Assembly: GCF_900496975.1 (NCBI RefSeq)
Contig: NZ_UFQC01000015.1
Location: 86,724-150,723 of the forward strand
Length of the DNA stretch: 64,000 bases
Origin: Achromobacter veterisilvae
Lineage (GTDB): Bacteria > Pseudomonadota > Gammaproteobacteria > Burkholderiales > Burkholderiaceae_B
Reading direction: 5' to 3'
The position numbers and the translations under genes were made by a program. The first letter of the stretch is position 1. Each line of letters starts with the position of its first letter. Below the pieces are notes generated by a model. That model made no database searches. It was not told the origin of the DNA and was given only the letters and a program-made list of their open reading frames with translations. Of the stretch, positions 27,699-35,257 are shown piece by piece.

Positions 27699-28310
27699 AT
27701 GAAAGTCGCATTGATCGGAATTACCGGCCGCGTGGGTTCGCGCGTGGCGGATGAATTGCTCAAGCGCGGCCACCAGGTCACGGGCGTCGCCCGCAACCTG
27801 TCCGACGTGAATCCCCAGCCCGGCCTGACCATCAAGCAGGGCGACGCCACCGACCCGGAGGCGTTGACCGCCATCCTGGCCGGCCATGACGCCGTGATCA
27901 GCGCATCGCGCTTCGTTTCTTCCGACGCCAAGCCGCTGCTGCATGCCGTGAAGGACGCCGGCGTGCCGCGCCTGCTGGTGGTGGGGGGCGCGGGCAGCCT
28001 GATGGTGGCGCCCGGCAAGATGCTGATCGATACGCCCGAGTTCCCGGACGCCTACAAGCCCGAGGCCCGCGCGGGCGTGGTGTTCCTGGACGCGCTGCGC
28101 CAGGAAAAGGTGCTGAACTGGACGTTCCTGTCGCCTTCCGCGCTGTTCGAGCCGGGCGAGCGCACCGGCAAGTTCCGGGTGGGGGACGACACCCTGCTGG
28201 CCGACGAGGAAGGCAAGAGCTGGATCTCGATGGAAGACTACGCCATTGCGCTGGTCGACGAGCTGGAGACGCCCAAGCACTCGCGCCGCCGTTATACGGT
28301 CGGATATTGA
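27699..28310 (+). CDS. NAD(P)H-binding short-chain reductase-like protein
   Basis: The 203-aa protein has a Rossmann start MKVALIGITGRVGSRVADELLKRGHQV and belongs to the atypical short-chain NAD(P)-binding group (NmrA/YwnB-like): LVVGGAGSL, FLDALRQEKVLNWTFLSPSALFEPGERTG. It has no complete catalytic Tyr-x-x-x-Lys pair, so it may be a redox sensor or a reductase of unknown substrate. TAGGAGC provides the ribosome site. Confidence 0.8.
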   Translation: MKVALIGITGRVGSRVADELLKRGHQVTGVARNLSDVNPQPGLTIKQGDATDPEALTAILAGHDAVISASRFVSSDAKPLLHAVKDAGVPRLLVVGGAGSLMVAPGKMLIDTPEFPDAYKPEARAGVVFLDALRQEKVLNWTFLSPSALFEPGERTGKFRVGDDTLLADEEGKSWISMEDYAIALVDELETPKHSRRRYTVGY

Positions 28311-28332
28311 CCCCGCCGGAGGGCGGAGGGAA

Positions 28333-28357
28333 AAAAGGGGCCCGGTCGGGCCCTTTT
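28333..28357 (+). terminator. Rho-independent terminator
   Basis: AAAAGGGGCCCG and CGGGCCCTTTT form a stem with one bulged base, ending in T residues, just after the preceding NAD(P)-binding protein gene. Confidence 0.75.
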
Positions 28358-28445
28358 GCCATTGGGGAAAAGGCCGCGATATCCGCCCTTTTATTTGTAA
28401 ACTGGCACACCGCGCCAACCGGCGTCACGACCTGAGTTGTCCTGT

Positions 28446-28904
28446 ATGCGTATGAAGTTGAAATCGTTGGCCCTCTGTATGCTGGTCGCCGCCGCCACCC
28501 TGGCGATCGCGCCGGCGCGCGCGGCCGGGCCCCAGTCCAACAAGGACATCGTGGTGGCGTTCTTCCGCATGATGTTCCAGGACCGCAACGTCGACGAGGC
28601 GGTGCGCCGGTACGTCGGTCCGGGCTATACGCAGCACAATCCGTACATGCAGGACGGCGTGGAACCCATGGTGGATTTCTTTCCGGCCTATTTCGAGCAG
28701 CATCCGCAGTCCATCGTCGAGATCAAGCGGGTGATCGCCGAGGGCGACCTGGTGATGATCCACAACCTGTGGCGCGATTCCCCGGAAGACCGCGGCCAGG
28801 CCGTGGTCGACATCTTCCGGGTGGAAAACGGCAAGATCGTCGAGCACTGGGACGTGAGCCAGGAAATTCCGGAGAATCCGGCCAACAAGAACGGCATGTT
28901 CTAG
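28446..28904 (+). CDS. Secreted SnoaL/NTF2-like protein
   Basis: The 152-aa protein has a signal peptide (MRMKLKSLALCMLVAAATLAIAPARAAG) and one SnoaL-like cone-shaped domain: DIVVAFFRMMFQDRNVDEAVRRYVGPGYTQHNP and VVDIFRVENGKIVEHWDVSQEIPE. Relatives include small isomerases and uncharacterised stress proteins; the reaction is unknown. ATG at 28446 is preferred, with another ATG at 28452. It lies three bases before the flavin reductase gene, so the two are probably co-transcribed. Confidence 0.8.
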   Translation: MRMKLKSLALCMLVAAATLAIAPARAAGPQSNKDIVVAFFRMMFQDRNVDEAVRRYVGPGYTQHNPYMQDGVEPMVDFFPAYFEQHPQSIVEIKRVIAEGDLVMIHNLWRDSPEDRGQAVVDIFRVENGKIVEHWDVSQEIPENPANKNGMF

Positions 28905-28907
28905 ACC

Positions 28908-29480
28908 ATGTCTTCCCGCATCGAACCCGTCGACCTGCCGCGCGCCTACCTGCTGCTGAACCACGGCCCCACGGTGCTGGTGACCAGCGCGCACGGCGAG
29001 GCGCGCAACGTCATGGCGGCCGCCTGGGCCATGCCCCTGGATTTCAGCCCGCCCAAGATGCTGGTGGTGGTGGACAAGAACACCTATACGCGCGAACTGA
29101 TCGAAGCGTCCGGCGAGTTCGCGCTGTGCATCCCCTCGCGCGCGCAGGCCCAGGCCACGCTGCGGGTGGGTTCGCATTCCGGGCGCGGCGAGGACAAGTT
29201 CCTGGCCAGCGGCCTGACGACGTTTCCGGCCAGCAAGATCGGCGCGCCGCTGGTCAGCGGCTGCCTGGGCTGGCTGGAGTGCCGGGTCGTGCCCGAGCCG
29301 CACAACCAGCAGGCCTACGATCTGTTCATCGGCGAAGTCGTGGCCGCGTGGGCGGCGCCGGACGCGTTCTCGGGCAACCGCTGGCATTTCCCCGACGGCG
29401 AGCGCCGCTCGGTCCATTACCTGGCCGGCGGATCCTTCTTCGCCACGGGCGAAGCCTTCAACGTCTCCGATCCGGAGTAG
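28908..29480 (+). CDS. Flavin reductase family protein (FMN-binding split barrel)
   Basis: The 190-aa protein has the split-barrel FMN-binding pattern of flavin reductases: RAYLLLNHGPTVLVTSAHGEARNVMAAAWAMPLDFSPPKMLVVVDKNTYTRELIEASGEFALCIPS. It would reduce flavin or bind FMN for an oxygenase. Partner oxygenases are not adjacent. The next gene starts four bases later. Confidence 0.85.
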   Translation: MSSRIEPVDLPRAYLLLNHGPTVLVTSAHGEARNVMAAAWAMPLDFSPPKMLVVVDKNTYTRELIEASGEFALCIPSRAQAQATLRVGSHSGRGEDKFLASGLTTFPASKIGAPLVSGCLGWLECRVVPEPHNQQAYDLFIGEVVAAWAAPDAFSGNRWHFPDGERRSVHYLAGGSFFATGEAFNVSDPE

Positions 29481-29484
29481 CGCC

Positions 29485-29988
29485 ATGCGCAGCGTGTACC
29501 TCGCCGGTTTCGACGTATTCCTGCCCGACGCCGAGGCGCACGGCGAACGCCTGAAGGCGCTGGCCGCCGCCCACGGCTTCGAGGGCCTGTTCCCGCTGGA
29601 CAACCGGGCGCCCCGCAATCTGTCCGGCCCGGCGCTGGCGCAATGGATCTACCGCGAGAACGTCGCCCTGATCCGGCGCGCCGACTTGGTGATGGCGAAC
29701 CTGAATCCGTTCCGAGGGGCCGAGCCCGATTCCGGCACGGCGTTCGAGGTCGGCTACGCCATCGCCTGCGGCAAGCCCGTCTGGGGCTATACCCGCCAGG
29801 CGGGGTCGCTGATCGACCAGGTGGCCGTGGGCGCGGCGGCCGACGACGGCGCGTCGCGCATGGTGGACGCCGAGGGCTATACCGTCGAGGATTTCGGCCT
29901 GAGCCTGAACCTGATGCTGGCGTGCAGCGCCCGCATCGTCCACGGCGACGCCGCCGACTGCCTGGCCCGCATGGCCGAGGCGCCCTAG
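29485..29988 (+). CDS. Nucleoside 2-deoxyribosyltransferase
   Basis: The 167-aa protein matches the nucleoside 2-deoxyribosyltransferase fold: VYLAGFDVFLPDA at the N-terminus, NVALIRRADLVMANLNPFRGAEPDSGTAFEVGYAIACGKPVWGY with the catalytic Glu in AFEVGYA. It swaps the base of a deoxynucleoside, in purine/pyrimidine salvage. Its 3' end overlaps the convergent TetR gene by four bases. Confidence 0.88.
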   Translation: MRSVYLAGFDVFLPDAEAHGERLKALAAAHGFEGLFPLDNRAPRNLSGPALAQWIYRENVALIRRADLVMANLNPFRGAEPDSGTAFEVGYAIACGKPVWGYTRQAGSLIDQVAVGAAADDGASRMVDAEGYTVEDFGLSLNLMLACSARIVHGDAADCLARMAEAP

Positions 29989-30650
29989 CGCCGCGCTGCT
30001 TTCTTCGCCGCCGTCCTGCGCGGCGCCGGCCGGGCCGCGGGGGTGCCCAGATACCCCATCACCGCATCCACCACCGCCTGTTCAAGCTGTGCGGGCAAAA
30101 AGCCCGCGGGTGGCTCCAGCGCGGCCGCGTGCACCAGGGACTCCATGATGCGCAGCACCACGTAGGTCGCCAGGTCGCGGTCCTGCTGCGCGATCTCGTC
30201 GCGGTGGAATTCCAGCAGGTGGCGCATGCGGCGATGGATGTCCTGGTCGGCGCGGCTGTGTTCGCGCGGCAGGTCGAACAGCGGGAATTCCCGTTCCAGC
30301 ACGCGGTGCAGCGCGGGCTCCAGCAGATGCGCGTGCAGCATGGCCTGGACGATGGCCGCGACGCGTTCGCGCAGCGTGGCGGCGGGATTGCTGTCCAGGA
30401 CCTGGTCGATCACGTCCAGCATCTGGTTGTCGTGGCGGTCGTGCAGCGCCGCGATCAGCGCGTTCTTGTTGGGAAAGTACTGGTACAGCGACCCGACGCT
30501 GACGCCGGCGGTTTCCGCGATCAGGTTGGTGTTGGTGCCGGCATAGCCGTGCGTGGCCAGAATGCGAGCCGTGGCTTGAAGAATCGTCTCCACGGTGTGC
30601 TGGGACCTGAGCTGGCGCGGCGATTTCCGGGGCTGTGGGATGGCGGTCAT
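29985..30650 (-). CDS. TetR-family transcriptional regulator
   Basis: The 221-aa protein has an N-terminal TetR helix-turn-helix (ETILQATARILATHGYAGTNTNLIAETAGVSVGSLYQYFPNKNALIAAL) and a variable ligand domain. The C-terminus is basic (RPAPRRTAAKKAARR). It is divergent from the MFS transporter at 30802 with a palindrome between them, the usual layout of an efflux repressor with its target. Confidence 0.88.
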   Translation of the reverse strand: MTAIPQPRKSPRQLRSQHTVETILQATARILATHGYAGTNTNLIAETAGVSVGSLYQYFPNKNALIAALHDRHDNQMLDVIDQVLDSNPAATLRERVAAIVQAMLHAHLLEPALHRVLEREFPLFDLPREHSRADQDIHRRMRHLLEFHRDEIAQQDRDLATYVVLRIMESLVHAAALEPPAGFLPAQLEQAVVDAVMGYLGTPAARPAPRRTAAKKAARR

Positions 30651-30677
30651 GGTTGCGGTGAAAGGCGAGTATCGAAC

Positions 30678-30693
30678 ATGAGCAATCGCTCAT
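30678..30693. promoter_or_regulatory. Candidate TetR operator
   Basis: ATGAGCAATCGCTCAT has 6-bp perfect arms around AATC. It lies 28 bases upstream of the tetR-type start, in the divergent region shared with the MFS gene. Confidence 0.55.
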
Positions 30694-30801
30694 AAAATTT
30701 TCGGCAGGCGGTCCTGACGGCTGCCCGCAAGGGCGGATTATGCCATCGCCGGTTTTGGCGCGATGGCGGCGGGCCCGCAATTACCTGATCGAGGAATATC
30801 C

Positions 30802-32001
30802 ATGTCGAACTCATCTGCGGCCGGGGCCTTGCCCGCGGCCCACGGACCCGCGCGTTCCGTTTTCGCGCAAGTGTTGCCGCTGGCCCTGGCGGTATTCGTC
30901 GGCTTTTTCATGATCGGCCTGCCCATGCCGGTGCTGCCGCTGTACGTGGACGGCGCGCTGGCGCTGGGCGCGTTGGCGGTCGGGGTGGTGGCCGGCGTGC
31001 AGTTCGCCGCCGCGCTGTTGTCGCGCGCCTACGCGGGTTCGCTGGCGGACCGCCGCGGCGCCAAGCGGGCGGTGGCGGGCGGCTTCATACTGGGCTCGGT
31101 CGCAGGCCTGTTCTATCTGCTGGCCGAGGATCTGTCGCCGCGTCCGCAGGCGGCGCTGGCCGCCCTGCTGGCCGGACGCGCGCTGATGGGGTGCGCCGAA
31201 AGCCTCATCGTCACGGGCGCGCTCAGTTGGGGCGTGGGCCGCGCGGGGCCGCAGAACGCCGGCCGCGTGATGGCCTGGGTGGGCGTGGCCATCTACGCCG
31301 CCTATGCGCTGGGCGCGCCGGCGGGCATGCGGCTGTACGGCGTTGCCGGCTTCACCGGCATCGCCTGGGCCACCGTGCTGATCCCGCTGGCGGCCCTGGC
31401 GCTGGTGCTGCCGCTGCGCGGGGTGCGCGCCGCGGGCGGCTCGCGCTCGCCCTTCTACAAGGTGCTGGGGCTGGTGCTGCTTCCGGGCCTGGGATTGGCG
31501 CTTTCCAGCGTCGGTTTCGGCGTGATCACGGCGTTCGTGAGCCTGCTGTTCGCGCAGCGGGGCTGGGACGGCGCCGCGTGGATGTTCACCGCGTTCGGCG
31601 GCGGCTTCATCCTGGCCCGGGTGTTCTTCGCGGGCCTGCCGGACAAGCTGGGCGGCGCGCGCGTGGCGCTCGCATGCGTGCTGATCGAAGCGGCGGGGCA
31701 GTGGCTGATCTGGTCGGGCGCCACGCCGGCCAGGGCCTATGCCGGCGCCCTGTTGACGGGCGCGGGGTATTCGCTGGCCTTCCCGGCCTTCGGCGTGGAG
31801 GCCGTGCGCCGCGTGCCCGCCGCGAGCCGCGGCGCGGCCATGGGGGCCTACGTCGCCTTCCTGGACGTCGCCCTGGGCTTGAGCAGCCCGGCGGCCGGCT
31901 GGCTGGCCGGCGCGCAAGGCTATGGCGCGGTGTACGTGATGGGGGGCGCGTGCGCCCTGGCCGCGATGGTCGTCGCGATGGCGCTCAGGGGCCGCGCATG
32001 A
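30802..32001 (+). CDS. Major facilitator superfamily transporter
   Basis: The 399-aa protein has about twelve transmembrane helices and the MFS loop 2-3 motif YAGSLADRRGAKRAVAGG. It belongs to the drug/metabolite exporter type (arabinose-efflux-like). The ATG at 30802 has GAGGAA upstream; 30763 would add a polar leader. Divergence from a TetR regulator suggests export of a toxic compound sensed by that regulator. Confidence 0.87.
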   Translation: MSNSSAAGALPAAHGPARSVFAQVLPLALAVFVGFFMIGLPMPVLPLYVDGALALGALAVGVVAGVQFAAALLSRAYAGSLADRRGAKRAVAGGFILGSVAGLFYLLAEDLSPRPQAALAALLAGRALMGCAESLIVTGALSWGVGRAGPQNAGRVMAWVGVAIYAAYALGAPAGMRLYGVAGFTGIAWATVLIPLAALALVLPLRGVRAAGGSRSPFYKVLGLVLLPGLGLALSSVGFGVITAFVSLLFAQRGWDGAAWMFTAFGGGFILARVFFAGLPDKLGGARVALACVLIEAAGQWLIWSGATPARAYAGALLTGAGYSLAFPAFGVEAVRRVPAASRGAAMGAYVAFLDVALGLSSPAAGWLAGAQGYGAVYVMGGACALAAMVVAMALRGRA

Positions 32002-32005
32002 CGGC

Positions 32006-32038
32006 CGGGCGGCGCCTCCAGGCTGGGGGCGCCGCCCG
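32006..32038. terminator. Convergent hairpin between the MFS gene and ribB
   Basis: CGGGCGGCGCC and GGCGCCGCCCG are perfect 11-bp arms between two convergent genes. No T-tract is present, so termination is an inference. Confidence 0.5.
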
Positions 32039-32043
32039 CGGGA

Positions 32044-32763
32044 TCAGGCCGTCGCGGCCATCTCCAGGATTTCATCGTCGATGGCTTCGGCCTGGCCGTC
32101 CTTCAACTGTTGCAGATGGTCGGCCAGTTCGGCGATGGTCAGCGCCACCAGCCCGTGCAGCGCGGCATAGCGCTCCAGCGCCGCGCCGCGCATCATCGTG
32201 CCGTCGGCGTTCATCAGTTCGCACAGCACGCCGGCCGGACGCAGGCCCGCCAGCACCGCCAGGTCCACGGAGCCTTCCGTGTGGCCGCGGCGGGCCAGCA
32301 CGCCGCCCGGCTGGGCGCGCAGCGGGAACACGTGCCCCGGGCTGACGATGTCGTCGCTTTGCGCCGCCGGGGAGATGGCGGCGCGGATCGTGGTGACGCG
32401 GTCCACGGCCGACACGCCGGTGCTTACGCCTTCGCGCGCCTCGATGGAGACGGTGAAGGCGGTGGCGTAGCGGCTCTGGTTGCGCTGGACCATGGGCGGC
32501 AGCCCGAGGCGGTCCAGGGTTTCGCCCGGCAGGCACAGGCAGACGATGCCGCTGCCGTCGCGGATCAACTGGGCCATGACGGGCACGGTCAGCTTATCGG
32601 CGGCGACGATCAGGTCGGCCTCGTTTTCGCGGTCGAAGTCGTCCATGAGGATGACCGGCCGGCCCAGGCGCAGATGGTGCAGGGCGCGCTGCAGGCGGGC
32701 GGCGAAAGGCTGCGAAGCCAGGCTGGGGATGGGGGACTGCGGGGTAAGGGTAACGTTGGACAT
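32044..32763 (-). CDS. ribB: 3,4-dihydroxy-2-butanone-4-phosphate synthase
   Basis: The 239-aa enzyme has the RibB active-site acidic loop [12 protein letters not shown], the [15 protein letters not shown] block and [22 protein letters not shown]. It converts ribulose 5-phosphate to the four-carbon riboflavin precursor. No GTP cyclohydrolase II domain is fused, so this is the single-domain form. An FMN riboswitch lies upstream on the same strand, so it is expected to be shut down by FMN. Confidence 0.95.
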   Translation of the reverse strand: MSNVTLTPQSPIPSLASQPFAARLQRALHHLRLGRPVILMDDFDRENEADLIVAADKLTVPVMAQLIRDGSGIVCLCLPGETLDRLGLPPMVQRNQSRYATAFTVSIEAREGVSTGVSAVDRVTTIRAAISPAAQSDDIVSPGHVFPLRAQPGGVLARRGHTEGSVDLAVLAGLRPAGVLCELMNADGTMMRGAALERYAALHGLVALTIAELADHLQQLKDGQAEAIDDEILEMAATA

Positions 32764-32877
32764 TGAAACGCTCTCGCAAGTTTGAAGGGGCGAAAAACGT
32801 TTCAGGGCTACTCGACAGCCGAACGCAATACGATCGTCTGGACGCGGGCGCGCCTGGACGAGCGGGTTTGTGCCGGC

Positions 32878-33028
32878 ACATCTTCTCTCATCCGGACTGT
32901 GACCGTCGGCCCTGGCATCTCACCAGATCTGCTGACCCCGGTGTCCGTGAAGGACGCCGGGCGCTCGCGGGCTCGCCACATTGCATGGCATACCGCCGGT
33001 GGGGAGTTTCACCCCGCCCTGAAGACGT
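32878..33028 (-). ncRNA. FMN riboswitch controlling ribB
   Basis: The minus strand carries the conserved RFN element pieces: AGGGCGGGGTGAAACTCC, CACCGGCGGTA and, at the 3' side, GACGGTCACAGTCCGGATG. The closing stem pairs ACGTCTTC (33028-33021) with GAAGATGT (32885-32878) with one G-T pair. It ends about 115 bases before the ribB start. The switch-off may act by termination or by hiding the ribosome site; no clear terminator was seen. Confidence 0.92.
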
Positions 33029-33141
33029 ACTGCATGTCGTGTTAACGACCGGATGATTGTACGCCTGTCCGGGGCGGGGCGTTGAATATGCTTATTGCGC
33101 CCGGGGTCTTCGCCTGCCGCGAGGGACGGATCCCCTCCCGC

Positions 33142-33651
33142 TTACGAGGCGGCTTCGGGCTTGTCCGCCTTCTTCTTTTTTGCCGGCAGCGCCAGCATCG
33201 TGCCGCGGCACGGCGGCGTGCCGCAAAGGCAGCGGTAGCCTTCCTTGAGCTTCTTGGTGATGCGGCCGTCCAGGACCAGGCCGTAGTCGTAGGACAGTTC
33301 GGTGCCGCGTGGAATGTCCCGCAGCGCGACGATGTAGACGCGCTTGCCGTGCTTGCCTTCCTGGGCCTCGCAATTGGGTTCGCAGGAATGGTTGATCCAG
33401 CGGGCGTCGTTGCCCTGGTCGCCGCCGTCGATCACGCGGCCGGAGCTGAGCGCGAAGAAGAAAGTATGGAAGGGATCGTCCGGATTGGTGGGGTGGCGGC
33501 GGTCCGCTTCCTTGGCGCTGATGCGCTCGCCGCCGTATTCGATGATGCGCGTGCCGGCGGGGATCTTGCGCGCGGCGAAGACGCCGTTGCCGTGCAGCTT
33601 GGAGCGGCGGACGACGTGCCAGGGCTTGATCGGAGTAGCTTCGGTGGTCAT
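33142..33651 (-). CDS. SET-domain methyltransferase with post-SET zinc site
   Basis: The 169-aa protein is a compact SET domain: GNGVFAARKIPAGTRIIEYGGERIS, the cofactor knot RWINHSCEPNCEA (Asn87-His88), catalytic GTELSYDYG (Tyr121, Tyr123) and a post-SET CLCGTPPCRG (Cys141, Cys143, Cys148) that would bind zinc with Cys90. A lysine-rich tail follows. SET proteins methylate lysine; bacterial targets are unknown, and a ribosomal, histone-like or cytochrome target is possible. No RBS stronger than weak was noted. Confidence 0.88.
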   Translation of the reverse strand: MTTEATPIKPWHVVRRSKLHGNGVFAARKIPAGTRIIEYGGERISAKEADRRHPTNPDDPFHTFFFALSSGRVIDGGDQGNDARWINHSCEPNCEAQEGKHGKRVYIVALRDIPRGTELSYDYGLVLDGRITKKLKEGYRCLCGTPPCRGTMLALPAKKKKADKPEAAS

Positions 33652-33758
33652 TGGGCGGCGGCGGTGGCGGTGAGTCGAAACAGAATTATATCGGCGCGCA
33701 TTTGGCGCGATGACGGGCGTATAGTGTGCGCCGCCCTGTTCCCGATCGAATACGCATC

Positions 33759-34679
33759 ATGATCGTCCGTCCGCGTCCTTCCGCGCTGGCCCTGTTCTTC
33801 GTTCTGCGCGGCTCCATCATTCCGCGCATCCTCAGCCGCATCCTCGTCATCACGCTGCTGTCCTGTCTGGTGGTGTGGATGTACCACCGGCAATGGTTTT
33901 CGCCGGCGCACCTGTCGGCGGTGCCGTTTTCGCTGTTCGGCCTGGCCCTGTCCGTGTTCATGGGCTTTCGCAACAACGTCTGCTACGACCGCTGGTGGGA
34001 AGCCCGCAAGCAGTGGGGCGAACTGATCGTGCAGGCGCGCAGCCTGGCGCGCGAAAGCGCGGTGCTGCTGGCCGCCAGCACCGCCAACCCGGTGCAGGAG
34101 CGCATCGTGCGGCGCTGCATCGGCTTTGCCTACGCGCTGGCGGCGCGGCTGCGCGAAGAGGACATGGCCGCCGCGGCGCGCCCCTGGGTGCAGCAGGACG
34201 AGGCCGAGACGCTGGCCGGATGCCGCAATGTGCCGGACGCCCTGCTCATGGCCATCAACCGCGACCTGGCCGCCTGTCTGCGCCGCGGCGAGCTGAGCGA
34301 CATTCTCTACGAGGGGCTGACCCGGCGCGTGGCCGCCTGCGCTGCCATCCAGGCGGCCTGCGAACGGATCAAGTTCACGCCCTCGCCGTTCGCCTATTCG
34401 CTGCTGCTGCACCGCACGGCGTGGCTGTTCTGCCTGTTGCTGCCGTTCGGGCTGGTGGGGGCGCTGGAATACCTGATGCCGGTGGCGGTCACCATCGTGG
34501 CCTACACCTTCTTCGGCCTGGATGCCGTGGGCGACGAGCTGGAAGATCCGTTCGGCGTCGACGAGAACGACCTGCCGCTGTCGGCCCTGGCCCGCGTGAT
34601 CGAAATCGACCTGCTGGAAGGCCTGGGCGTGCGGCCGCTGCCCGAGCCCGCCCAGCCGGTGGATTTCGTGCTGCGCTGA
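33759..34679 (+). CDS. Bestrophin-like/YneE-family membrane protein
   Basis: The 306-aa protein is of the bestrophin-like UPF0187 family: an N-terminal RPSALALFFVLRGSIIPRILSRI, then FSLFGLALSVFMGFRNNVCYDRWWEARKQWGELI, and a later FGLDAVGDELEDPFG that matches the Ca/anion-channel family block. Bacterial homologues are ion channels in the inner membrane. The ATG at 33759 starts at the membrane entry helix. Confidence 0.88.
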   Translation: MIVRPRPSALALFFVLRGSIIPRILSRILVITLLSCLVVWMYHRQWFSPAHLSAVPFSLFGLALSVFMGFRNNVCYDRWWEARKQWGELIVQARSLARESAVLLAASTANPVQERIVRRCIGFAYALAARLREEDMAAAARPWVQQDEAETLAGCRNVPDALLMAINRDLAACLRRGELSDILYEGLTRRVAACAAIQAACERIKFTPSPFAYSLLLHRTAWLFCLLLPFGLVGALEYLMPVAVTIVAYTFFGLDAVGDELEDPFGVDENDLPLSALARVIEIDLLEGLGVRPLPEPAQPVDFVLR

Positions 34680-34684
34680 CGCCG

Positions 34685-35155
34685 TCAGTCCGCCGGGCCC
34701 GTCAGCGGCAACTGGGTTTCCTTCAGCCGGCGCAGCACGAAGCACGATTTGCTGTGCCGGATCCCCGGGATCCGGTAGAGCTGTTCGCGCAGCAGGCGTT
34801 CGTAGTCGCGCGTGTCGCGCACGGCGATGCGGATGTAATAGTCATAGTCGCCCGAGACCAGGAAGGCCTCCAGCACCTCGGGAATCTGCGCCAGCGCCCG
34901 GCCGAACTCGTACAGGGTCTCCTCGCTGTGGCTCTCCAGGGTGACGTGGACGATCACCGTATCCATGAAGCCCAGGCTGGCGGGGTCGATGTCCACGGTG
35001 TAGCCGCGGATCACCCCGGCGCTTTCCATGCGCTTGATGCGGTTCCAGCAGGGCGTGGACGACAGTCCCACCGCCGCGCCGATGTCGTTCAGGCTGGCGC
35101 GCGCGTTCTCCTGCAGGACCCTCAAAATCGCCAGATCAAACTTGTCCAGGTTCAT
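34685..35155 (-). CDS. Lrp/AsnC-family transcriptional regulator
   Basis: The 156-aa protein has the Lrp helix-turn-helix (LDKFDLAILRVLQENARASLNDIGAAVGLSSTPCWNRIKRME) and a RAM ligand domain (VLEAFLVSGDYDYYIRIAVRDTRDYERLL). GGAGG precedes the start. It is divergent from the acetolactate synthase gene at 35258 with direct repeats between, so it likely controls that gene in response to an amino acid. Confidence 0.92.
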   Translation of the reverse strand: MNLDKFDLAILRVLQENARASLNDIGAAVGLSSTPCWNRIKRMESAGVIRGYTVDIDPASLGFMDTVIVHVTLESHSEETLYEFGRALAQIPEVLEAFLVSGDYDYYIRIAVRDTRDYERLLREQLYRIPGIRHSKSCFVLRRLKETQLPLTGPAD

Positions 35156-35176
35156 TTTCTTTGATTCCTCCAAATC

Positions 35177-35233
35177 GAAGATAAATTTACTGCGTTTACG
35201 GGTTATCGGTGGAAAAGAAGATAAATATTCTTC
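35177..35233. promoter_or_regulatory. Candidate Lrp/AsnC binding sites
   Basis: GAAGATAAAT occurs at 35177 and again at 35217, exactly 40 bases apart (about four helical turns). The second copy is followed by TCTTC to make a 5-bp-arm inverted repeat around an AT-rich centre. They lie in the AT-rich divergent region between the Lrp-type gene and the acetolactate synthase gene. Confidence 0.55.
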
Positions 35234-35257
35234 CGATATACCAATAAGATAGATAGC

